Assembly (NCBI GenBank): GCA_020650975.1
Contig: JAIPMN010002290.1
Location: 2,650-34,413, forward strand
Reading direction: 5' to 3'
Length of the DNA stretch: 31,764 nt
Origin: Apostichopus californicus
Taxonomy: Eukaryota; Echinodermata; Holothuroidea; Aspidochirotida; Stichopodidae
The stretch's first letter is position 1, and the number at the start of each line of letters is the position of its first letter. Position numbers and translations under genes: made by a program. This document shows positions 23,201 through 30,357 of the stretch, one piece after another. The notes under the pieces were generated by a model that worked only from the letters and a program-made list of their open reading frames with translations, ran no database searches and had not been told where the DNA came from.

Positions 23201-26200
23201 AAATTTCTCGCATGCCTGGTTAGCCGTGAACACCTCTAGCCTAGCAAAAGGGAGGTGCCTCATTACCACGATGAGATCACATCAATGATGTGTCAAATTG
23301 ACAGCATCCTGTCTAAGATTTGAATTGCAGTATATATGTTAAAAAACAACACAACAAATATTTCCTGATTTATTACAACCATTTTTATTTCGTATTTATT
23401 GTTGCAGGAATTTACAATGGACTTCTTGTGAGGATGCAGAAAGCTGAACGTCCCTGGCTTGTGATGATCCACTGTGTCTCCCATCGGCTTGAGCTAGCTG
23501 TCAAGGACACTCTGATGAAAGAGAAGATTTTTGAGCAAGTAACAGACCTGATGACAACCCTCTATTATCTGATGAAGAGATCAGGTAAATTCAAGAGACA
23601 TTTCGAAGAAACTGCGCATGCACTCGGGGTTCAGGTCTATCGGTTTCCTAAGGTTCATGGTACGCGGTTCGTAGGTCACCAGAGAGATGGAGTCCGCATC
23701 CTGTTGAATAACTGGATAATCCTTGCACAGGCCATCGAGAACTCTATTGTCAACAAGCAGCACAGCCCGTTGAATGCAAAACTGCATGGTATCCTGAAGA
23801 AACTTCGATCTCTTCACTTCCTGTCTGCCACCTGTCTGTTCTTCGAAATACTGGATGTTGTCTCTGCTTTGTCCCTGAAATTTGAGAAAGGAGAACTGCA
23901 TGCCTTTGAAGTGATGCCAGCCTTAGAGCAGACCAAGTTGCGTATCCAGGAGCTACAGGATGAAGACACTGAGGACCCCGTGAAGAATGCTGGCTACACC
24001 GTTCATGACGAAGCTGAGATTACGATTTCCCGCCAACTACCAAAAGAAGGGCACATGCGCCGTTCAGAGGAAAAGCGAGAGTTTGTGCAGGTCACTCTAG
24101 ACAGGATGGTCCATGCAGCACGCCACCGACAAGCTGGCACTGCGATGACGCCAGGCATTGACACAGTGAAACAAAATGCACTATCTGCTCTGTGCCAGTG
24201 CTTGGATGACCGGTTCACCTCATTCACCCATGACCTGTATAAGAATATGCAGTGGATAAACCCAGCCAACTGGAGGAATGATGATTCATCATCAGAAGTG
24301 GAATCTCTGGAGGCCATAGGTGATTACTTTTCTACTACTCTTGAAGCTGTTGGCTACGAATCCACAAAGATCAAGCGAGAGTGGGACCTGCTGAAGGTAG
24401 TACATAGAAATTACTATCAGGGATTTCCGACATGCGATCTGTGGGGGCAGGTCCTGCAGTACAGGAGGAATGAATTCCCGAACTTATGCTCACTCATAGA
24501 GGTTGTAATGGCGATAGGAGTAAGCAACTCGATGGTAGAATCAGCATTCAGTGTGCTCACCTCCATGATGTCTGATCGGAGGCTTTCGCTGAAGCACACT
24601 AGGATGGAGGACCTGATGCTGATAAAAGCAAATGATCGCATCTGGTTGGAGACAGAGAGAGAGACCATTATCGATGATGCTCTAGATCAGTTCATGCAGA
24701 AGAAACGACGTAAACAGAGGATGGAACCATCCGTTCCAGTCGAGAAGAGACCAAGGCACAACCTGGATGTCACAGCTGACCCAGAAGGAGTTTCCAGCAG
24801 CAGTAGCAGCAGTTCTGACACAGGGGGGTCCGACCCAGAGATCAACAGTGACAGCTCGGATTCCTCGGACCTAGAAGATGCTGAGAATGAGGAACATGGT
24901 GTTTCCGAGGAGCTAGGTGCTTCCTCTGAACCGGACAGGTTGGATGTATCTTGGATGAACCAGGCATCTCCAAATGAAGACTCTGACACCGAGTCTGACT
25001 CATCATTTTAATAGGCCACCCCATGATAAGGGGCCATTCTAACTTGGGAGGAAATTATAACAAATACTGTAGTGTCACCGTGTGCAGGAGTTAACAATAT
25101 ATGCACATCAAGAAGGGCCTCGGGCGACTGGTGAACTTCGATCGAGCAGCCTGGTATCCGTACGATATGCTGTTATTCCGAGGGGGAAACCAAAGGAAAC
25201 TGTGTTTATAACTTTTATATGTATACAATACAACTGAGAGTATTTTTAGTAAGCTGAAACATCAGACACCAGTTATAAAATAAAGACAACAACAGGAGTT
25301 CAAAATAATATATCTTGATTCTATTTCTCTTCCATGCCTCAGACTCACATGATAAATAGTACTTACAGGCCCTGCATATTTTGAGGAGAGCAAAACGCTC
25401 TCCTGAAAGCCCCCAGGAGAGGAGAAATCCACTAACCTGCGATGGCGATTTCGTCCAGGAGAGCGATTTGAATGCATTGGTGGTCCCAGGAGAGCAATTG
25501 ACTGCTCTCCTGGATTTTTTATAAATCAAGGCCTGAAACATAGTGTTTTTTTACCAACTTTTGAGTAACTGTAGACTGAAATGCAGTGAGCTTTCTGTCT
25601 TGTTTCTGAAATTACATTGACGTGTTATGATACAATCCACCAAACATTGGCCAAAAGAACTAAAAGTTGACAGTTTTCAGGAACTTTAGAGCTTTAGTAA
25701 CATAGCCATTTAACCTCCTAACATCAGTTTAATGTTTTAAGCTACACATTAAATTACTAACATTACATTATATTTATATTGATAATAAAAAGTGGAAGTA
25801 GCACTTATCAGCTTTACTAGAGGGATAATCCAATGGCAAACAATGTAAAAACAATGATCTTAATAAAGACAAATATTCCACACTGTCAATTGAAATACCC
25901 CATCCCAATATCTTGTTCCTACCTAGAGATAAGGTTGATGGAAGTGGATCACATTAGATGGTCTTAAATGTCTTAATGTTAGATGTCTCAAAAAATAAGC
26001 TTTCTGGTTATAATCTTCTTGATTTAAATCTTTAAATGTTTGCTAAGCTGTCAAAGTCCTTTGTATATAGAATTTGATCAAAATGCCACTCTGTTTGAAA
26101 TATTTTTGGTTTCCCCCTGTGGATGTAGTAAATATTGCAAAGAAACACAAAACCATTTACAGCTCAATTGCCATGACGACATCATTCACACTGCTGTTTG

Positions 26201-29200
26201 TTGCATTTACAAAGTATCACCAAATTTTGAAAAAGACCAAAAAAAAAAAAAATATTCATGTATTCAAAACGTTAAACAGATAGCCTAACCTAAACTATGA
26301 CATGGTCAGGAAAGTGGAAGAGCAAGGATAATTGTTACCTAGAATGGCATTTGAAATGAGTGAATTCTATGAGGTAAGCCCTGGGGTTTGAAAAAGAAAA
26401 GTCATAAAACGGGGAAAGCAACTGTTTGGCTCAAACAGAAATTCGACCAGTGGCATTGCTATTACAGGTCCTATGGTTCTCTAAAAATTGTTATTTTGTT
26501 TATTTCAAAGATAGACGATTTGCAAAATCTTTCGTTACTTCGACAGCAAACCAACAAAAGCCAAGAGGAGGAAGAAGAACAAGAAAGGGGATGAAGATGA
26601 CCCTGACAACCCTCTTCCTGAAGTCTCTAAAGAACTTTTCTCCGAAGTTACAACGGATCTGAAATCTGCCTTCTCTCAAGAAGGCCCTGCCTCGTTCAGT
26701 TTCTTCAGTAATGTTGATGAGGACATTGACAGCAAGGACAAGAAGCAGAATGACCAAGGTAAGATTTCTTTCATGTTTGATGTAGATTACGTTGAATGTT
26801 AAAGTTTGAGCCCTCGGTACCATCTATGCGGTTCATAACCAAGTTTTCATTCCGCAAGCCACTACTGTAATGTTAATTCTCTTTGAATCTCAGAGGAAGA
26901 AAAGATGTTATGAGCTGGCTGCATGCCTACTCTGATAAATGAAATAATAAGGCTCAAAATAGGCTCAAGAGGTACATTGAGATGGCAATGTAGATTCCAC
27001 CAGAAGATTAGCTTATTGAACAGTGACATGAGGTTGAAGAATGTGAAAGACACCCCATCGGCCCATCCATCGTAATTTACTCATATTATAGAGATAATTA
27101 TGATAAACAGTTCACTTAAAGAGATTAGCACGTTGCTCATTCGGCAAGTATAATAGTGTTGTTGTTCCACTGGCCACACTCCCCCCCCCCCTCACTTCAC
27201 TTCATGTTAAGCATTGCTACCTAAAAGTTTGGAAAAGATTTTGCTCCATATGATTTAAAGGGTTCTAGGTAAATCATTTTTGACATAAGTCAAGGATTAT
27301 GTGGTTTTAGTTTCCTTAAGCTTCTCTCTCTAAAGAGCTGAAATACGTAGAGGTCATGCTGTAGTTTTGACACCTTTCAATAGGACTGAAATGATGCATC
27401 ATCAAAAACCAAAGATAATGGCCTTAAAACCTTGTAACAGTGAAAATCTCCTCTTTGCCATAATGGATGCCATTTCACATTGTTCAAACTTGTTATATTT
27501 CACAAGCAGGCATTTTTGCATTGCATATAGGATAAAATGAAGGGTTAAGAAATTTGTTTTGCACTATGAAATGGCAGGTTGAAGAAAAAGGAGGTACTGA
27601 CAAACTGCCTCACCAAAAGGTTTATTCTTTTGGAAAAGCATACTTTTTCTCGCTGTAAACAAATTCATATGTAAACCTTGAATTTGTCAAAATGTTTAAC
27701 AAAAAAAAATGTTTGAAATAGCTTAATTTAATAGGAAAAGCATGTATTGGAGTTATTATTAACAGATGTGTTTTTTTTTTCATTTTTTTTTTTTGCAGAT
27801 GTAGAAGAGGCTGTTCCATTCACAGATCATGTTTTTAATCAGAAGAAGAAACTGCGATGGGACAGTAGCGATAGCGAGGAGGAACCGGAATCAAAGGAGG
27901 AACAGGAATCTGAAAAAAAGTAACTATTTATTCTTTTAATAATACGTCATATAATACTTTTAATAGTCTCAATAGGAAAAGCTTCGAGAAGTCCCGAAAC
28001 ATTTAAGATGACAAACCAAAGATGTTTTGTTTGTTTGTCTGTTTGTATATCTACTTGTTTTTGTTTTCATCGGATTACGAGACAAATTCAAAAGTGACTA
28101 GCGTCACGACTATCCCCACATCGATCGGCAACAGCTGCCGAGGGCAGGTGTGAAATAAATTTAAACTGTGACAATGACTTCCATTAGCCAATCGGTGCCC
28201 CTGGTTTTACTGGATAATAATGGAGTTACCATAGAGACCAGTACTTCAGAAATTATATCATCTTTAAAGTTTGGTTGACTCATGGCATTATGACCTTATG
28301 GACTAGCATTGGTACCGGAAATCTTGATGTTATTAATGCTATATTGATTACTGGAGTATGGAAATCTAAGCCAGTTAATAATAGACAAGTAGTAAGAAAG
28401 GCTAAATAAATTGATTTTTGATTTTTGGAATTCATTTCTTTTTGAAGACAAGAAACCACTGAAGAGCCACCGACCAAGATCCCCACAGTCAAGAGTTTCT
28501 TTTTTACCAGAGACGACGATCGCACGAAAGGTAAAGATCGGGTTTGATTTAAATCTGGGAGGAAGGGGGGGTTGGAAGGAAGGGGAGAGGGGGGTGATAA
28601 GATATGCTATATTGAAGTGACTGATAATACCAAGCAATACTATACCTACTATAGAATCATTACTAGCACTCATTTTGTTTCTTTATCCTTGGCCTGTATT
28701 GACTTATCAAGACTAAACTTGTGCCTTAAGTCATCCTTTAACTCAAAGCCCATCAAGCTGAGACCAAAGTATTGAAGCCCTTGGCTATAATTACCCAACA
28801 TTGAATAGTTTCCAAATTGGTGACAATTTATAAAGCATTCTGTTAACTCAGCATAACGTTTGAAGTCAACAAACTGGTCGACAGATGCACCTTGTGTTGT
28901 CGAAATGTTACTTTAGTAATCAATAATAATAATAGTAATCAGGCAGTCCTTTTTCCGATGCTTAAGCGACCACGAATGTGGGAGAATCCTACAAGGGTTG
29001 ATGGATTGACAACTTTCACTGTTACCGGGTGGCTTCCAATTCGACATTGTAACTCAACTTTGTCTTAGCCTGGCAGAACCATAATTAGTAGATAAAAAGT
29101 CAAAGAAAGCGTCTGTAATGATATATCATTAGTGACTTGCCTAGCAAGTAACCTTGACGCAGGTTTGGCATTCTGGTCTAATTTATTGCTTCCTCAGGTG

Positions 29201-30357
29201 TAACAAATCAATTTTGCAGAGGGAAGGATGCAGCCAAAGTCACCAAAGTCTGGAATAATGCCAGAGAAGAGATACTAAGGGTAAGTCTCAAAGTTTATTT
29301 ATTTACTTCACTTTATACTAACCTTGTTGTATTTCAGTATGTTGTTCCTCTTTGTTTATGTATTGTTGGGGGAGTGGGAAGGGTGGGACTTCTATTGTTA
29401 GATTCTTCTCACAATCGGTTATACAATGATACCTACTTTGCTTTGTTTCCACAAATTGTTCAGCGTAATTTGGCATTCACATTAGTCATTTTCTGGCAGG
29501 GGTGTAGGGCATGGCGAGGGGGGGGGGAGTATGGAAGGAGTAGTTCTTGCAGTTAGTATCGGTACTGCTCAAGCAAAGTTGTTGCAAATGAAATACGAAT
29601 CGGTGCATCCTTGTCCGTTTCGGGGCTAGGCTCAATTGAAAGTTGTTAGTTTTAGATAATATGCTTTGGGATGTTGCCATGTTACTTATTTTTTTTGGCT
29701 ATGAAACAACCAAAATGTTAGAAGTGGGAACCCCAGGGACAACCAGCTGAAATCCTTAAAATAATTTCCCTGTTAGTTTATGTCCTATTGTAACGCTCAG
29801 CATGGAATTTGTCTTAATGTTTTGCTTGTCATAAAATAACTTAATTTAATAGGAAAAGCAAATACATCATAATTGGGTACTGTGACAGATATATAAACTT
29901 GTGATGAATGATTTCCTCAAGACAGCTCTGTATTTAACCCTTGTATCCCAATGATTCAGAGCTCGACCCTACAGATAAGTCTGCCTCGTTAATTTATGAT
30001 TAGTCTGCCTCGTTAATTTATTTTAGTCTGTCCAATTATTTTTCGACCTTTTGTTCTATAACCACCATTCATTGTTTTGTGTTTTCCCCACTAAAACTTA
30101 AAACTCTTGTGTCAGATTTTTTCATTTTGAATTCTTTATGATCGTTTTACTAAACAAGTTTTGTCCTAAATTTGATGTACTAATACTATCCGCTATATGT
30201 GCTAACCCATTGTAGACACCGAAAAAAAAGAAATTGTTTCTTCTTCTTCAAGGCGGGCACAAAAAGGCACCAAAAGGCTCTCCGCGACAGTCAAAGGAAC
30301 AATAGAAGAAACAGACTTTCAAACTCTAAGGCAAACCCATCGGGAGGAAAGTCGTGA
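9147..30357 (+). CDS. NOL8: NOL8 (Nop132) nucleolar RRM protein, complete, 14 coding exons
   Basis: NOL8 is a nucleolar RNA-binding protein linked in other animals to ribosome (60S) biogenesis and to Rag GTPase binding. Coding exons: 9147-9309, 9795-9857, 10585-10663, 11120-11273, 12077-15049, 15895-16011, 16509-16616, 17525-17793, 18997-19077, 26547-26758, 27799-27919, 28448-28530, 29198-29280, 30253-30357. The total is 4611 nt, or 1536 residues plus TGA; all junction phases agree. Human NOL8 is about 1170 residues, so this copy is longer, mostly in exon 5. Conserved landmarks run in the human order: an N-terminal RRM, KAVPGTGIAGEKNWVVGKYGRVLPV (split across exons 4 and 5), DPSKY, RFQIKPQFEG, FSFFS and SFFFTRDDDR. 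The ATG at 9147 has G at -3 and +4; a second good ATG lies at 9159. Exon 5 alone forms one long open stretch, which could be mistaken for a single-exon gene. The least certain exon edges are 27919, 28448 and 30253. Confidence 0.93.
9482..9507 (+). repeat. 26-bp direct repeat, copy 2
   Basis: Exact match to 7255-7280, within NOL8 intron 1. The surrounding sequence, ending in AATGTCCCTTTAAA at about 9606-9619, looks like part of a dispersed element, but its borders are not visible. Confidence 0.75.
10223..10376 (+). repeat. Dispersed repeat, copy A (left half)
   Basis: About 154 bp closely matching 18019-18166 over its whole length, with a few substitutions and small indels (shared blocks include TTTTGATGTCATCTCCAAAC and AGTCCCCTTCAAACACTCTT). 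The similarity ends abruptly at the right. It has no coding capacity. Confidence 0.88.
12077..15049 (+). CDS. NOL8: NOL8 exon 5: 2973-bp charged central region
   Basis: This exon gives residues 154-1144. It opens with the conserved NWVVGKYGRVLPVVYMRSK and FDPSKY, then becomes low-complexity, rich in Ser, Glu, Asp and Lys. Acidic serine clusters (SSSSDGEDEKPED-like near 13500, SDSSDEEKAGSS near 13930) alternate with basic patches such as KKRKKRKRR near 13970 and KKKKSKKKQRKSKDK near 14460, all good candidates for CK2-type phosphorylation and nuclear or nucleolar targeting. The final 40 residues (QKRLKAVKERQAELKQKQTA) form a coiled-coil-like helix matching the human EARQKAKEVQKKL segment. The donor is GTG|GTAAGT at 15050; reading past it gives a spurious extension to 15112. 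The 5' border is TTTCCCTTTCAG|AAC. Confidence 0.9.
15050..17524 (+). other. NOL8 introns 5-7
   Basis: No gene or element recognised. Intron 7 begins with a C-rich tract (16651-16683). The frames at 15243-15512 and 15656-16078 show no homology. The second covers exon 6 on the opposite strand and is a shadow. Confidence 0.5.
15895..19077 (+). CDS. NOL8: NOL8 exons 6-9: conserved C-terminal core, first half
   Basis: Exons 15895-16011, 16509-16616, 17525-17793 and 18997-19077. Exon 6 is acidic (FESTSEDLSDSEQEDQE). Exons 7-8 carry the best conserved C-terminal block: residues 1205 onward read RFQIKPQFEGERGTK, then LLKLQDKFGDDQRFKLDERF, matching human RFKIKPQFEGRAGQKLMDLQSHFGTDDRF by eye. Exon 8 then has an acidic stretch and AEKARSLAVLENVLGKLLP. 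Exon 9 is MNYLHFDPTREDHSKF, matching the human IIHYDPTKQDHATY. Exons 8 and 9 both end in phase 2. Exon 9 is followed by the transposon-bearing intron of about 7.5 kb. Confidence 0.9.
17957..17984. repeat. 28-bp perfect palindrome
   Basis: The two halves are ATATGCCGAATATA and its exact reverse complement with no spacer. A third partial copy, TATGCCGAATAT, follows at 17986-17997. It lies 34 bp before dispersed repeat copy B. Confidence 0.9.
18019..18399 (+). repeat. Dispersed repeat, copy B (longest copy)
   Basis: Positions 18019-18166 match copy A (10223-10376), and 18210-18399 match copy C (28594-28773). This copy therefore appears to hold both halves, and A and C are fragments. The family has no coding potential or clear terminal repeats. 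It lies in NOL8 intron 8. Confidence 0.85.
18400..18996 (+). other. Remainder of NOL8 intron 8
   Basis: AT-rich, with a T11 run at 18882-18892 and a pyrimidine tract leading to the exon 9 acceptor at 18996. Nothing else recognised. Confidence 0.5.
19220..19395. repeat. AT-rich minisatellite, about 2.3 units
   Basis: ATCAATATAATACCTAATC starts units at 19220, 19290 and 19371, giving periods of 70 and 81 bp. The third unit is partial. It lies about 250 bp from the left end of the hAT transposon. Confidence 0.8.
19662..19797. repeat. Left subterminal motif array (AGGAGCGC)
   Basis: AGGAGCGC occurs at 19662-19669, and its complement GCGCTCCT at 19680-19687, 19690-19697, 19726-19733 and 19790-19797. 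The first two form a hairpin. Subterminal repeats of this kind are transposase-binding sites in well-studied hAT elements (for example Ac); that role here is inferred. Confidence 0.85.
19877..19969. repeat. Second left subterminal motif (TCGCACCCG)
   Basis: TCGCACCCG occurs at 19885-19893, 19906-19914 and 19961-19969. The first overlaps the palindrome GTGCGAATTCGCAC (19877-19890). It is not seen near the right end of the element. Confidence 0.75.
20963..25011 (+). CDS. hAT superfamily transposase, 3 exons, 809 residues
   Basis: Exons 20963-21208, 22213-22792 and 23408-25011 join in frame (phases 0 and 1) into 809 residues. The N-terminal finger is C36-x2-C39...H73-x4-H78, BED-like but widely spaced. 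Catalytic residues of the hAT RNase-H fold, assigned by motif, are D195 (VLSDGS), D269 (TADGAS) and E653 (NSMVESAFS). C298-x2-H301 (HCVSHRLELA) is the conserved CxxH. The dimerisation region around E653 continues as SVLTSMMSDRRLSLKHTRMEDLMLI. A basic KKRRKQR near 707 may be a nuclear signal, and the last 70 residues are a Ser/Asp/Glu tail. The ATG at 20963 has A at -3 and G at +4; an in-frame ATG at 20870 would add 31 residues. The domain style resembles ZNF862/KIAA1586-like domesticated hATs, but the terminal repeats argue for a real transposon. Junctions are predicted, not observed. Confidence 0.87.
21525..22020 (+). repeat. Minisatellite in transposase intron 1, about 4 units
   Basis: AGCCTATACCGATATTTTCT and close variants recur with unit anchors at 21565, 21732, 21872 and 21998, giving periods of 167, 140 and 126 bp that shorten from left to right. 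Each unit also has TAGCCTAACACACTGTAGTA and CTCTGAATAGTA. It lies wholly inside the first intron of the transposase gene. Confidence 0.88.
22793..23407 (+). other. Transposase intron 2
   Basis: Bounded by ACAG|GTGAGA and GTTGCAG|GA. AGGGAGGTGC occurs twice (about 22885 and 23250) and might mark a nested insertion, but no inverted ends or target duplication were found. The minus-strand frames here have no homology. Confidence 0.55.
25280..25285 (+). terminator. Possible transposase poly(A) signal
   Basis: AATAAA lies 269 bp after the transposase stop and before the right subterminal array. Confidence 0.35.
25384..25513. repeat. Right subterminal motif array (AGGAGAGC)
   Basis: AGGAGAGC occurs at 25384-25391, 25457-25464 and 25488-25495, and GCTCTCCT at 25397-25404 and 25504-25511, with the variant AGGAGAGG at 25415-25422. 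CCAGGAGAGCA (25486-25496) and TGCTCTCCTGG (25503-25513) form a perfect 11-bp hairpin. Every copy differs from the left-end motif at the same base. Confidence 0.87.
25542..26546 (+). other. NOL8 intron 9, part after the transposon
   Basis: AT-rich with A-runs (26240-26251). Frames at 26040-26288 and 26388-26662 lack homology, and the latter overlap exon 10 in a wrong frame. The exon 10 acceptor is at 26545-26546. Confidence 0.5.
26547..30357 (+). CDS. NOL8: NOL8 exons 10-14: C-terminal tail
   Basis: Exon 10 starts after TTACTTCGACAG at 26547 and reads KPTKAKRRKKNKKGDED, then LPEVSKELFSEVTTDLKSAF and FSFFSN, all matching human NOL8 blocks. Exon 11 (27799-27919) has LRWDSSDSEEE. Exon 12 (28448-28530) has VKSFFFTRDDDRTK, the counterpart of human RFFFFSKNDERL. 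Exon 13 (29198-29280) has TKVWNNAREEILR. Exon 14 gives the basic end RHQKALRDSQRNNRRNRL and stops at TGA 30355-30357. The donor after exon 11 (AAA|GTAACT) is weak, and failure to use it meets TAA at once (27921-27923). Another AG at 30215 would give a different last exon. Both choices are inferred from homology and phase. Confidence 0.8.
26759..27798 (+). other. NOL8 intron 10
   Basis: No gene or transposon end seen. Contains a C12 run at 27181-27192 and long T runs before the exon 11 acceptor. Confidence 0.5.
28594..28773 (+). repeat. Dispersed repeat, copy C (right half)
   Basis: About 180 bp closely matching 18210-18399, with small indels. Shared blocks include GATATGCTATATTGAAGTGA and CCATCAAGCTGAGACCAAA. 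The similarity starts abruptly after a G-rich stretch. Confidence 0.88.
29978..30031 (+). repeat. 24-bp tandem repeat
   Basis: AGTCTGCCTCGTTAATTTAT occurs at 29978 and 30002, followed by a partial unit (AGTCTG) at 30025. Confidence 0.85.

Larger units (their letters stand above)
19646..25535 (+). mobile_element. Intact-looking autonomous hAT DNA transposon, 5890 bp
   Basis: The ends are CAGGCCTTGATTTATAA (19646-19662) and its exact reverse complement (25519-25535). AAACAT lies directly outside both (19640-19645 and 25536-25541), a 6-bp target duplication; most hAT elements make 8 bp. Each end has clustered AGGAGCGC-type (left) or AGGAGAGC-type (right) motifs in both orientations. The interior encodes a three-exon hAT transposase (20963-25011) with no stop or frameshift. 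A minisatellite lies in its first intron, and a possible poly(A) signal AATAAA lies at 25280-25285. The insertion is in NOL8 intron 9, in the sense orientation. Identical inverted repeats and an intact gene suggest a recent insertion. Confidence 0.92.
27920..30252 (+). other. NOL8 introns 11-13
   Basis: Intron 11 has TTTG-rich low-complexity sequence near 28026-28070. Intron 12 carries dispersed repeat copy C. Intron 13 has a G-rich run (29517-29528) and the 24-bp tandem repeat at 29978. Nothing coding was recognised outside the listed exons. Confidence 0.5.

Noticed and set aside
22880..23260. Possible nested insertion bounded by AGGGAGGTGC in transposase intron 2
   Set aside because: Only a 10-bp direct repeat; no inverted ends or target duplication could be found.
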